From: Chlorobiaceae bacterium
Lineage (GTDB): Bacteria > Bacteroidota > Chlorobiia > Chlorobiales > Chlorobiaceae
Direction: 5' to 3'
Length of the DNA stretch: 64,000 nucleotides
Assembly (NCBI GenBank): GCA_013334525.1
Contig: JAAXXK010000005.1
Coordinates: 18,857 to 82,856 of the forward strand
Shown here: piece by piece, positions 53,865 to 63,867 of the stretch
Layout: each line of letters starts with the position of its first letter
Numbering within the stretch: position 1 is the stretch's first letter
Position numbers and translations under genes: made by a program
Notes under the pieces: generated by a model
Seen by the model: only the letters and a program-made list of their open reading frames with translations
Told to the model about the DNA's origin: nothing
The model's database searches: none

Positions 53865-55109
53865 GTGAAAATCCTCCACACATCAGATTGGCATCTTGGC
53901 CGCACACTATACGGCAGAAGCCGTTACAGGGAGTTTGAATCTTTCCTTGAATGGCTTTCCGGCATTATCGAATCGCAAGGTATCGATGCCCTTTTCGTGT
54001 CGGGCGACATCTTCGACACCACTACGCCCGGCAACCGAACTCAGGAGCTCTATTACCGTTTTCTCCAGCGTCTGTTCCGCTCCTCCTGCCGCCACGTGGT
54101 CGTAACCGGCGGCAACCACGACTCTCCGACTTTCCTCGATGCGCCGAAGCTGCTGCTTCGTGAGTTCGACGTGCATGTGCTTGGAGCCATGACCGACAAG
54201 GTGGAGGATGAGGTGCTGTTGCTTCGTGACGCCAGGGGCCAGCCGGAAGCAGTGGTCTGCGCGGTGCCCTATCTGCGTGATCGTGATATTCGGAGTGTAG
54301 AGCCGGGGGAGGGCGTGGAGGAGAAGAATCGCAAGCTGATCGAGGGGGTAGGGCGTCACTATGCCGAAGTAACGCAGGTTGCCGATGAGCTTCGCAATAG
54401 CCTCGGCGGCAATATTCCGCTGATCGCGACAGGCCATCTTTTTGCGGCAGGCGGCACTACGGTCGAGGGAGACGGTGTCCGGGAAATTTATGTCGGTTCG
54501 CTCGCCAGGATTGCCGTTTCTGCTTTCCCCGGTATCATCGACTATCTGGCGCTCGGCCATCTGCACGTGGCCCAGAAGGTTGGCGGCGCCGATCGTCTGC
54601 GCTATTGCGGATCGCCTATCCCAATGGGATTCGGTGAAGCCGGTCAGCAAAAGCTGGTGCTGCAGGTCGATTTCGATGGCCGGAGCGGCCGGATCACGGA
54701 AATTCCGGTACCCTGTTTCCAGCCTCTCGAACGCCTTTCCGGAAGCCTGGACGAACTGAGTGCATCGATTGCCGCCCTCAGGGCGACCGGGAGCACTGCC
54801 TGGCTTGAGATCGAGTATCGGGGCGACGAGCCCGCATCGTCCGTGCAGGAGGTGCTCGACGGGGCCGTCGCAGGATCCCTGCTCGAAATCCGGCGGATCA
54901 GGAGCAACCGATCGGTTCGTGAAGCGCTTAGGCAGATCAGTGAAGCCGAGACGCTTGAACAGCTCGATCGCGAGGCGGTTTTTCTGCGTTGCCTCGACAG
55001 CCGCGGAACGGACGAGTCGGTTCGTCCGCTGCTTATGGAGTACTACCGGGAGGTCGTTCGCTCGATCGATGAAGATGACGCCATGTCCGAAGCGAGGGAT
55101 GGTATATGA
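53865..55109 (+). CDS. sbcD: Exonuclease subunit SbcD
   Basis: SbcD is the Mre11-like nuclease of the SbcCD complex, which cleaves DNA hairpins and protein-blocked ends. The 414-residue protein has the metallophosphoesterase motifs HTSDWHLGRTLYGRSR, SGDIFDTTTPGN, TGGNHDSP and ATGHLFAAGG..ALGHLHVAQ. The start is GTG. Its stop overlaps the sbcC start as ATGA, giving coupled translation. The 228 bp after rmuC hold no gene I can see. Confidence 0.96.
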   Translation: MKILHTSDWHLGRTLYGRSRYREFESFLEWLSGIIESQGIDALFVSGDIFDTTTPGNRTQELYYRFLQRLFRSSCRHVVVTGGNHDSPTFLDAPKLLLREFDVHVLGAMTDKVEDEVLLLRDARGQPEAVVCAVPYLRDRDIRSVEPGEGVEEKNRKLIEGVGRHYAEVTQVADELRNSLGGNIPLIATGHLFAAGGTTVEGDGVREIYVGSLARIAVSAFPGIIDYLALGHLHVAQKVGGADRLRYCGSPIPMGFGEAGQQKLVLQVDFDGRSGRITEIPVPCFQPLERLSGSLDELSASIAALRATGSTAWLEIEYRGDEPASSVQEVLDGAVAGSLLEIRRIRSNRSVREALRQISEAETLEQLDREAVFLRCLDSRGTDESVRPLLMEYYREVVRSIDEDDAMSEARDGI

Positions 55110-58100
55110 AAATCCTGCTTCTCAGATTCAAAAACCTCAATTCGCTCCAGGGTGAGTGGTCGATCGATTTTACCCGGCCAGAGTATGTTTCCGACGGTAT
55201 TTTCGCCATTACGGGGCCGACCGGTTCAGGCAAGAGCACCATCCTTGACGCGATCTGCCTGGCGCTCTACGGCCAGACCCCGAGACTTGGCAAGATCACC
55301 AAAAGCAGCAACGAGCTCATGTCGCGCCATACGGGCGAATGCTTTGCCGAGGTCACTTTTTCCACATCCGCCGGTACCTATTGCTGCCACTGGAGCCAGC
55401 ACCGTTCACGGCGTCGCCCCGAAGGCGATCTCCAGGCGCAGAAGCATGAAATTTCGGATGTCGCTACCGCCCGGCCGATTCATTCGAAGGTTCAGGATAC
55501 ACTCCAGGCCATCGAGGAGTTGACCGGCATGGATTTCGACCGCTTTACCCGATCCATGTTGCTCGCCCAGGGCGGTTTTGCAGCATTTCTCCAGGCCGAT
55601 CCGGACCGCCGGGCTCCGGTGCTTGAGCAGATCACCGGAACGGAGATCTACTCGAAAATCTCCATGAAGGTGCATGAACGTCAGCGTGCCGAGCGCATGA
55701 AACTGGATCTGCTCCAGGCCGAGAGCGATGCTGTAAGGTTGCTTGGCGATGAAGAGCTGGAGCGCCTCAAGGCAGATCATGCAGGGAATCTTGAGATTGA
55801 GCAGAAACTGGCCTCTCAGGCTGAAGAAGCATCCGTTGCGCTGCGTTGGCTCCAGGAGATTGACAGGCTTGAAAAGGAGCTCGCAGGGCTTGATATCGAG
55901 GCCTTGGCACTCGATGTCGAACGAGAGGCTTTCAGGCCCGAAAAGGTACGTCTCGCCCTTGCAGGAAACGCGGCGGCCCTCGAACATCTGTTCACGCCAT
56001 TACAGATGCAACGAGGTGAACTTCAGCGCGACCTGGGGGAGCTTTCGGCCAGGCAGTCCCGTCGCCCTGCGATGGAGGCGCTCCTGAAAGAGACCGAATC
56101 CCGATTCGAAACCTCCGATGCCGAACTGGGAAGGGAGATTGAATCAGCTGCAGCCGCCAGGCCTATCATTGCCAGGGTCAGGCTTCTTGACGCCCGGATT
56201 TCCGAAAAGCTTCGTGCATGCGATATCCGGAAGCATGAGCTTGAAGCCCTTGAGCAACGGCATCGGCAGCTCGAAAGCCGGCGGACTGAAACAGCCGCTG
56301 CTATTGAGAGCACCCGGGTTGAAGTGCAGCAACTCCGTTCATGGCAGGACGAAAACCGTGCCGATTCGGCGCTGGTAGCAGGTCTGTCGGGAATACAACA
56401 TGCCCTCGAAGAGCTGCATCCTGCCCTCAAAAGGGAGGCTGTCGCCGCAGCCGGAGTCGAGGCTGCCCGTCAGGCTTTGCAGAAACTGCAGGATGATACA
56501 GCTGCTTTCGAACCTGAGGCTGCACTCTCCCGTTCGAAGCTGAACGGGACCCGGAAGGTTGTTGACGAACTCAGGGCGTCGCTCTTGTTGCATCTCGGGG
56601 GCTCTTCCCTCAAGTCACTGCGCATTGAGCTTGATGCGTTGAAGGAGCGCAGGCGCATGCTTGGGGAGATTGCTGCCCTTTATGTATCGGGCAAGGAGCT
56701 TGCGCCGAAAATCGCCGGGATATCTGCGGGAATTCAGGCTCTTGAGGCCAGGCAGGCCGATTCCGATGCCCTGCTTGAACAGGTGCGGCAGTTGTTGGCC
56801 ATGGCTGAGCGGGAGGTCGTCCTGCAGGAGGAGCGGAGGATGCTCGCCGCTCGGGTCCGTTCTCTCGAACAGGAGAGGGATCGCCTCACAGAAGGGCTTC
56901 CATGTCCCCTTTGCGGATCGACAGATCATCCATATGCCGAATCGGCAACATCCCTGCCTGATGCTGACGATCAGCAGCTTCAGAGGGCGAAGCAGGTGCA
57001 ACAGGAGCATGCCGTTGCGCTTAAAAACCTTGAAATCAGCGTCGCCGGATACGGAAAGGAGATCGAACAGAAGGAGCAGCTGCGTAATGAGTTGGCAGAG
57101 ATGCGGGGAAAACAGGTCGATCGTTGCCTTGAACTGCTTGTGGCAGCGGGTATTACGGTTCCGGCTCGTAATGCGGAGCCTGTCGTGCTTGAGAGACTCG
57201 GTGCAGTCGAAGGCTCGATAGGGGAGCTTGCCCGACGGATCGAAACCCTCGAAACGATTGAAGAGCAGATGAACCTGGCTGAAACTGAGCTGCAGCAACG
57301 CCTTGAAGCATCCAATGCCTGTGAACGCCGCCTCGAACTGGCTGACCAAACCCTCCGGTCGCTCAAGGGCGATCTTCTTCGCCTTGAACAGGAGCATGAG
57401 GCAACGAGCAGTGAACGCAATGCCCGCCGGAGCTCGTTGATCGGTATGATGGAGCCATACTTTGCCGCAGGCCATGACAAATCCGATCCGGATGCCCTGG
57501 TTGAGTCTCTTGCAGCAAGAGGCGCTCTTTGGCAGAAGCAGGTCGATCGCGGCAGGAGTCTCGAACAATTGCTGAATACCAATGAAGCCGGTTTGAAGAG
57601 CCTTGAAGCTCAGAAACAGACCCTGGAAAAGGACCTTGTCGTGTTGCGCAACGCAGTTTCTGCTGCTGCCGATGAAATTGAAACTGACCGGACCGGGCGC
57701 ATCCATCTTTTCGATGCAAAAGATCCTGATGTCGAAGAACAGCGTCTTGAGGGTCTGGTACAGAAGGCACGCGAACAGCTCGAAGAAGCGGGAAATGCGA
57801 GGGCACAGGCTCGCAATGAGTCAGCCGTGTTCGACAGGGCGTTACAGGATTTGCAGCGCTCCATCGAAGGTCGCCGGGAAATCCTCGATGGGCTCGAAAA
57901 GGCATTCGTCAGGGAACTGCTGCAGAAAGGGTTTGCCGACGAGGCTGCATTTATCGCAGCACGTATTCCTGAAATGGAACGGGATCGCATGGAGCAGGTT
58001 TCAGCCGGGCTCGACAGGAGGGGGATTGATCTTGAATCTCGCCGGAGCGACCGTGCGGGCAGGCTTCTTGAAGAGGTAGGCCGCCGGTTGACCACGATGC

Positions 58101-58789
58101 CTTACGATGAGCTTGCAGCACAGATTGATCAGCTTCAGGATCGTCTTCGCAATGTCAGGGGGGATATCGGGGCAACCATCCGGCAGCTCGACGAGAACGA
58201 GCGTGCTGCCGGTGAGCGCAGGCAAATGGCGGAGTCTGTCGAAGCGCAGAGATCGGAATGCCGCGGCTGGGACATTCTTCACGACCTTATCGGGTCGGCC
58301 GACGGCAAGAAGTTCCGCAACTTCGCCCAGGGTCTTACATTCGATATCATGATCGCCCATGCCAACCGTCAGCTTGTTCGCATGACCGAACGTTACGTGC
58401 TGGTGCGCGACCAGTCGGAACCGCTCGAACTCAGTGTCGTAGATCAGTGGCAGGCGGGAGAGGTGCGCTCGACACGCAACCTGTCAGGAGGCGAAAGTTT
58501 CATTGTAAGCCTCGCACTTGCCCTCGGTCTTTCGCAGATGTCGAGCCGCAACGTCAGGGTAGATTCCCTCTTCCTCGACGAAGGCTTCGGGACGCTCGAC
58601 GAAGAGGCCCTTGAAACAGCGCTCGAAACCCTCTCGGGCCTCCAGCAGACCGGAAAGCTTATCGGCATCATCTCCCACGTGCCTGCCCTCAAGGAGCGCA
58701 TAGCCACCCGTATCCGTGTTGCCCCCCTGACAGGAGGAAGAAGCACCCTGGAGGGCCCGGGGGTAGTCGGGCCGTTATGTTCCCGGTGA
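55106..58789 (+). CDS. sbcC: Exonuclease subunit SbcC
   Basis: SbcC is the SMC-like ATPase partner of SbcD. The 1227-residue protein has Walker A GPTGSGKSTILDAI near residue 37. Long coiled coils flank the zinc hook CPLCGSTDHPY near 600. The ABC signature NLSGGESFIVSLALALGLSQ lies near 1125, and Walker B is LFLDEGFGTLDEE. The length is somewhat above that of E. coli SbcC, with the extra residues in the coiled coils. All functional residues are intact. Confidence 0.97.
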   Translation: MKILLLRFKNLNSLQGEWSIDFTRPEYVSDGIFAITGPTGSGKSTILDAICLALYGQTPRLGKITKSSNELMSRHTGECFAEVTFSTSAGTYCCHWSQHRSRRRPEGDLQAQKHEISDVATARPIHSKVQDTLQAIEELTGMDFDRFTRSMLLAQGGFAAFLQADPDRRAPVLEQITGTEIYSKISMKVHERQRAERMKLDLLQAESDAVRLLGDEELERLKADHAGNLEIEQKLASQAEEASVALRWLQEIDRLEKELAGLDIEALALDVEREAFRPEKVRLALAGNAAALEHLFTPLQMQRGELQRDLGELSARQSRRPAMEALLKETESRFETSDAELGREIESAAAARPIIARVRLLDARISEKLRACDIRKHELEALEQRHRQLESRRTETAAAIESTRVEVQQLRSWQDENRADSALVAGLSGIQHALEELHPALKREAVAAAGVEAARQALQKLQDDTAAFEPEAALSRSKLNGTRKVVDELRASLLLHLGGSSLKSLRIELDALKERRRMLGEIAALYVSGKELAPKIAGISAGIQALEARQADSDALLEQVRQLLAMAEREVVLQEERRMLAARVRSLEQERDRLTEGLPCPLCGSTDHPYAESATSLPDADDQQLQRAKQVQQEHAVALKNLEISVAGYGKEIEQKEQLRNELAEMRGKQVDRCLELLVAAGITVPARNAEPVVLERLGAVEGSIGELARRIETLETIEEQMNLAETELQQRLEASNACERRLELADQTLRSLKGDLLRLEQEHEATSSERNARRSSLIGMMEPYFAAGHDKSDPDALVESLAARGALWQKQVDRGRSLEQLLNTNEAGLKSLEAQKQTLEKDLVVLRNAVSAAADEIETDRTGRIHLFDAKDPDVEEQRLEGLVQKAREQLEEAGNARAQARNESAVFDRALQDLQRSIEGRREILDGLEKAFVRELLQKGFADEAAFIAARIPEMERDRMEQVSAGLDRRGIDLESRRSDRAGRLLEEVGRRLTTMPYDELAAQIDQLQDRLRNVRGDIGATIRQLDENERAAGERRQMAESVEAQRSECRGWDILHDLIGSADGKKFRNFAQGLTFDIMIAHANRQLVRMTERYVLVRDQSEPLELSVVDQWQAGEVRSTRNLSGGESFIVSLALALGLSQMSSRNVRVDSLFLDEGFGTLDEEALETALETLSGLQQTGKLIGIISHVPALKERIATRIRVAPLTGGRSTLEGPGVVGPLCSR

Positions 58790-58817
58790 AGAAGGTCTTG
58801 GGGCAGGAGGTGGACGA

Positions 58818-59408
58818 TCAGTAATACAAAATCGAGTAGAAGAGGTTTTTCTTGATTTCGCTGAGCACGAAACGCAGGCTGGTGCTGTTTTCCCACCAGA
58901 TCAGCGGGTTCCACCACTCCGGGTTTGTCGCTACCAGCGTGAAACGTTTCGGAGAGTCGGCAAAGGCCTTTTTCCATGTTCGGTGAAGCCGGAGCATGTG
59001 CGGGGGATCGCTCACGATAATCGCTTTTTTCCAGCCGTTCCTGTCCATAGTTTCCGCGGTGTTTTCAGCTTCTTCCCAGGTCGTTTCCGACCATGTGTCT
59101 ACATCTATGGCTGATTTCGGTACGCCGAGCGTCATGAGTTTGCGCTCGCGCCAGTTGGGGTGGGTCGGCCGGTAATAGCGGCTGTCGATTCCTGTAAGCA
59201 GGATGTTTTTCGCATAACCGCCATTGTATAGTTCTGCCCCCTTTTTTACCCTGAGCCCACCGTCACCTCCAAGAATGACGATGACATCTGCTTTTTCAGG
59301 TTTGGAGGAGTGCAGTGAGACAAGGGCTCCAAGACCGAGGTAAATCGTCGCACTCAACGCGCAGGTGATGACGACGAAAAGCAGGAAAATTCTTATAAAA
59401 GCTTTCAT
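58818..59408 (-). CDS. YdcF/SanA/ElyC-like DUF218 protein
   Basis: The 196-residue protein has one N-terminal membrane helix (IRIFLLFVVITCALSATIYLGLGAL) and a DUF218 domain on the periplasmic side. Its motifs are ADVIVILGGDGGLRVKKGAELYNGG, ILLTGIDSRYYRP, SETTWEEAENTAE and IIVSDPPHMLRLHRTW. Members act in envelope integrity and polysaccharide metabolism, but the reaction is unknown. It converges on sbcC, 28 bp away, with no terminator visible between them. Confidence 0.85.
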   Translation of the reverse strand: MKAFIRIFLLFVVITCALSATIYLGLGALVSLHSSKPEKADVIVILGGDGGLRVKKGAELYNGGYAKNILLTGIDSRYYRPTHPNWRERKLMTLGVPKSAIDVDTWSETTWEEAENTAETMDRNGWKKAIIVSDPPHMLRLHRTWKKAFADSPKRFTLVATNPEWWNPLIWWENSTSLRFVLSEIKKNLFYSILYY

Positions 59409-59584
59409 GCTAAAAAAATACGGAATTTGATGCTATTGTGGTGCAACCAGGTTGAAGAGAACCGTAACGGAGCGCCAAACTGAGTCCCGCAAGTATGATG
59501 CGTTCACTGATCCGGTTATGCAAAACCAGTGGATCTATTGCCTTATATGTTGTTGCCATTCGCCCGTACAGCTCGAAGGATCGT

Positions 59585-62500
59585 TCACTTAACTCTTTTT
59601 TCGACCGGAGGGACAGCTGGCTGGTTTAACGACCTGTAGACAGCAGCCAGGAAGTCTTTGATGGTGAACGGTTTCAATATGAAGTTATTGCTCTCTTCCC
59701 CCGATTCTGCATGATTGATCGTGTCGACAGAGTATCCTGACATATAAAGTACCTTCATATTCTTGTTGTTGGCAATGATGTGATTGCCCAGTTGAACGCC
59801 GTTCATTTTCGGCAGGGTGATATCGGTTACCAGCAGATCTATGTGATTGCTGTGATTTTCCGCCAGGGACACGGCCGTATCGGCATCAAGGGCTGTGAGC
59901 ACGGTGAAACCCTTGTTTTCAAGGACTCTCCTGGTGAGGTTGAGCAGTTGCGGTTCGTCTTCGACCAGGAGAATGGTCAGGTCTGAGGTTTGCTGCTGTG
60001 TCGGGGCGGATATTTCATGTGCCCTGATTCCCTTCGGCTCATCATGGCGGGGGAGATAGATGCTGAATGTCGTGCCTTTTCCCTGTTCAGTCCTGCATTC
60101 AAGATATCCGTTGTTCTGCTTGATGATTCCGTAAACCGTCGAAAGCCCGAGCCCGGTCCCTTTTCCGATCTCCTTTGTCGTAAAGAAGGGTTCGAAAATA
60201 TGAGGAAGGGTATTTTTGTCGATGCCGCTTCCCGAATCGGTGACTGAAAGTCTTACGTAATCGCCCGGACTTTGGCAAGGATGACCATCTGTGCACTCTT
60301 TCTGCCCGATATGAACGGTGCCGGTTTCGATGGTTATCGTTCCGCTATCCTTTATGGCATCACGTGCATTGACGCTCAGGTTTGTCAGTATCTGGTCAAG
60401 CTGTGATGGATCGGTGCGGACAAAGTTGTCGCAGGAGTCGGGATGCCAAAGTATACGAATAGATTCCCCGATCAACCGCCTGAGCATCGGCAGAAGATTT
60501 TCGACCTCACTGTTCATTGAGAGCACTATTGGCTGAGCAGTCTGCTTCCTGGCGAAAGCAAGAAGCTGGCGGGTCAGGTCGATGGAGCGGATAGCCGATT
60601 TATGAATATCGTTTATGTAGTCGACAAGCGGACTGGATTTGGCCACCTGTTCGAGCAGCAGTTCCGTATTGCCGAGAATCACCGCGAGTACATTGTTGAA
60701 GTCGTGGGCGATACCTCCGGCAAGCTGGCCTATCAGCTCCATTTTCTGGGATTGCAACAACTGCGCCTGCAGTTTCTCCTGTTCCTCTTCTGCCCGGATG
60801 CGATGGGTGATATCCATCATCATGACCAGGACGCTTGGTCGGCCCGCGAACGTTATATTCTCGGCTGAAAAAATGATGTTCATGACCTCACCCGATTTTT
60901 TTCGGAGAAGGACATGCCTGTTGACGATCCGGCCCTCTTCCCTGAAGATCCTGACCAGCATCTTGTAGTCTTCGATGCTCGAAAAAAGCCTGAGGTTGGC
61001 CAGGGTCCTGCCTATGACCTCCTGCCTGGAATATCCAAAGAATCGCAGCCAGGATGAGTTGACCTCGAACAGACGGTTTTGAATGATATCTCCTATTCCG
61101 ATGGCGACGGGAGCATGATCGAAGATGCTCCTGAATTTGAACTCGCTCTCCCTTAGTGCGTTTTCGGTCAGTTTCTGCTCGGTGACGTCCCGACCGGTGA
61201 CTACTGAGCCGACAATTTTCCCGTTGGCGTCGAGGATGGGCGCGAAACCATAGCTTCCCGACCATGTTTCCCCGGTGTCCTTGCGCCGCAACGTGTATAC
61301 CGCATTGGTGGCGGTTTCGCCCCTTAAGGCTCTTGAAACGGGCCACTGATCCGCACTGGCCCGTTCGCCGTTTTCCATGAATACTTCAAGGAGCTCAGGA
61401 TGTTCGGCGAAGGTTTTGGCGCACTCCTCCTTGTTTTTGAATCGGTGAAACGTTGCGAAAGCTTCGTTGAAATCGATGAAGCGCCCCTCGGTATCGGAGA
61501 AGAGTACCGCATCGGTCATGCTTGCCAGGGCGGCCTCCAACTTTGCCTTGTCCTTCAGGATCTCTATTTCACTGTTTTTCTGCTCGGTAATGACATCGAA
61601 TATCGCTATGAAATATCCTTTTTCCGGACTTGCGACCGAAATGGAGTGCCATTGGTTGAGGGGTTCGACGTAGTATTCCAGTTGATTCGATTTCCCTGTT
61701 CGCGCAACCTCTTCGTAGATCCTGAACAACTTTTCGTGGGTTTTCTGAATACCGGGAAACAGGTCGCTTATCCTTTTGCCGATCACGTCAACAAAGCCCG
61801 TAATGCGTTCAAAAGCGGCATTTGCGTCCAGGAAGATGAAATCGGGAGCGACACCCTTTTCGTAAATCATTCGGCAGTAAGCAATGCCTTTCGGTATGTT
61901 TTCGAATAGCGAGCGGTATTTGGATTCGCTTACCCGCAGTTGTTCCGAGAGCTCTTTGCGTTCGGTTATGTCGATGACCGTTCCGATGTAGGATGCCGCA
62001 TGGCCCAGATTATCAAACACCGGCTTGCCCCGTGCCATTAACCATCGTGTTGAGCCGTCACGCATACAGACCCGATATTCAAGAGTGAGCTCCGATTCGT
62101 TGCGGGCGGCTTCGCTCACGGATCGTATCGAACTCTCCCGATCCTCGGGATGGAGGGTTTTTGACCATAGATCGAACGATGGCTTTTCATCTCCTCGTTC
62201 AAGGTCGTAAAATGACCACATCTCGTCCGACCAGATATTCTCGCCGGTATTGATGTTCCACTCCCAAACTCCGGCGTGGGCAGCTTCAAGCGCCTGGCTG
62301 AACCTTGTTTTCTGGGCATTGAGTGTGTTTTCATAGAGGTTGCGCTCCGTCATGTCGATTCCGATTCCAAGAACACACGCTTCGCCCTCTATCAGGATCT
62401 TGCGGCCGGTGACCATCAGAAGCAGATAATCCTCACAGTCGTACTGCTGAACCCTTGCATCAACGACCTGTTCTGTTCCGAACTCAATAACCGCCTGAAA

Positions 62501-63097
62501 CTTACGCATGACGAGATTCCTGTCGTCGGGATGGAGGTACGCGAACGCGCTGGCGTCAGGCAGCTCTATCTCCTGGGGCCCTATGATGACATCTTTCGTA
62601 TAGTTGTTCCAGCCGATCAGGTACCCTTCAGCATCCATTATGAATACGAATCCAGGCAAGGCTTCGAGAATTTCCTTGAAGGCCAGCTCATGGTGTCGAC
62701 TATGTGCGGGGCTCTTTTTTCCAGTTATGTCATCGATGACGACGAACATCCTGGTGATTGTGTCTTCTGCGGAAATAACCGGGTAGATCTTTACCTGCAG
62801 GAACTTTCCGTCCTGTTCATACTCGAATATGAGCTGTTTGCGGCTCTCCAGGACTTCCTTTACCTGTTCTTTCCATGCTCCAGCAACATTGGGATCGCAT
62901 ATGTTGGATGACGCAGCCTCCCAGGCGATAGCGCCAACCAGTTCGAGGGGCTTTTTGCCGAACAAATCGGCGAACTTTGAGTTTGTCTCAATGATAGCGC
63001 CTTTTGCATCAATCAGAATGACGGGCTCAGCGAAGGAACCAGTGACCTTTAACGCCTCATGGTCGAACGGTGTCGGGGAAAAGGTTTTTCTTGGCAT
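59585..63097 (-). CDS. Multi-PAS hybrid sensor histidine kinase with receiver
   Basis: The 1170-residue protein has no membrane helix and about six PAS domains. They begin near residues 15 (PVILIDAKGAIIETN), 145 (ALPGFVFIMDAEGYLIGWN), 270 (GVWEWNINTGENIW), 395 (NIPKGIAYCRMIYEKG), 525 (MTDAVLFSDTEGRFID) and 655 (HAPVAIGIGDIIQNRLF). The H-box AGGIAHDFNN lies near 797, then HATPase (VNARDAI, VTDSGSGID, GTGLGLSTVYGI). A receiver starts near 1040 (ILLVEDEPQ), with Asp in LVTDITLPKMNG. The catalytic part resembles the 826-residue kinase elsewhere in the window. The ligand and the output gene are unknown. Confidence 0.93.
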   Translation of the reverse strand: MPRKTFSPTPFDHEALKVTGSFAEPVILIDAKGAIIETNSKFADLFGKKPLELVGAIAWEAASSNICDPNVAGAWKEQVKEVLESRKQLIFEYEQDGKFLQVKIYPVISAEDTITRMFVVIDDITGKKSPAHSRHHELAFKEILEALPGFVFIMDAEGYLIGWNNYTKDVIIGPQEIELPDASAFAYLHPDDRNLVMRKFQAVIEFGTEQVVDARVQQYDCEDYLLLMVTGRKILIEGEACVLGIGIDMTERNLYENTLNAQKTRFSQALEAAHAGVWEWNINTGENIWSDEMWSFYDLERGDEKPSFDLWSKTLHPEDRESSIRSVSEAARNESELTLEYRVCMRDGSTRWLMARGKPVFDNLGHAASYIGTVIDITERKELSEQLRVSESKYRSLFENIPKGIAYCRMIYEKGVAPDFIFLDANAAFERITGFVDVIGKRISDLFPGIQKTHEKLFRIYEEVARTGKSNQLEYYVEPLNQWHSISVASPEKGYFIAIFDVITEQKNSEIEILKDKAKLEAALASMTDAVLFSDTEGRFIDFNEAFATFHRFKNKEECAKTFAEHPELLEVFMENGERASADQWPVSRALRGETATNAVYTLRRKDTGETWSGSYGFAPILDANGKIVGSVVTGRDVTEQKLTENALRESEFKFRSIFDHAPVAIGIGDIIQNRLFEVNSSWLRFFGYSRQEVIGRTLANLRLFSSIEDYKMLVRIFREEGRIVNRHVLLRKKSGEVMNIIFSAENITFAGRPSVLVMMMDITHRIRAEEEQEKLQAQLLQSQKMELIGQLAGGIAHDFNNVLAVILGNTELLLEQVAKSSPLVDYINDIHKSAIRSIDLTRQLLAFARKQTAQPIVLSMNSEVENLLPMLRRLIGESIRILWHPDSCDNFVRTDPSQLDQILTNLSVNARDAIKDSGTITIETGTVHIGQKECTDGHPCQSPGDYVRLSVTDSGSGIDKNTLPHIFEPFFTTKEIGKGTGLGLSTVYGIIKQNNGYLECRTEQGKGTTFSIYLPRHDEPKGIRAHEISAPTQQQTSDLTILLVEDEPQLLNLTRRVLENKGFTVLTALDADTAVSLAENHSNHIDLLVTDITLPKMNGVQLGNHIIANNKNMKVLYMSGYSVDTINHAESGEESNNFILKPFTIKDFLAAVYRSLNQPAVPPVEKRVK

Positions 63098-63867
63098 GTG
63101 GACGATCCCTTTGTTGTCCCGGCAGGCATCCGGTCTTTATGAGTCTGACGGATTTGGTAGAGTACAGCCAATGGCGCATACAATACCCTTGAGCTTTGAG
63201 GGAAGCATGGATTCTGCATGCTTTAACTTTGCAAGTTATAGTATTCGAAACGATCAGGCAATACTGTCAGGCCGATATCTGGGCTCTTGAAAAGTCGGCG
63301 AGTTTGTTTAATCGCGCAAGAGGAGATAATCAAATACCGGTGATCTGCCAGCATGATGGTAATAGCTTTTAATTACGTCAAATAGCTGGATTCAATCAGC
63401 GCATATGCTGTAGTGGTCATGCCCGGGATATGAATTTTAAAGTATAGCGTATTAGTAGAGTGATAATGGTCGCAAATAGCTGTATTGTATATAAAGAATA
63501 TGGATAATCTGAATTATTTAATTATAATCATACTGTTAAAACTATATGCGCCGGGTAGTTGTTAAAGTATATGAATTATCGGTAAGACTTTGGCTGAAGT
63601 CTTCATTATTGCAATTTTACTTCAACCGCATCGTATGGTTTAACACATCAATGTTCCGGTCTTTTTTGTCATTGAAATGCACTGGCAGGCTGACTGATCG
63701 GGCTTTGTTTTCTGATATCATCTCTCCGTTTATTCGTTTGCATTTTCATTCGACAAGCAAGGTCAGTCTTCATTGAACATGCATTTTTCCCGTTGGGTGA
63801 TTCGTGCTAGCCTCTGTCAAGAACGCATTTTACTGCTTATGCAAGAGGTTATTAATAAACGTATTTC
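63098..63867. other. 770-bp gene-poor gap before the second exoprotein
   Basis: The segment is AT-rich, especially 63360-63560, and carries promoters for the minus-strand kinase and the plus-strand exoprotein. A TATAAT hexamer lies at 63523, but without a good -35 match. No RNA gene, repeat or convincing ORF is visible; a 76-codon frame in the track looks like chance. Confidence 0.5.

Noticed and set aside
63546-63776. 76-codon plus-strand ORF near the right edge
   Set aside because: AT-rich, no motif, no ribosome site; most likely chance.
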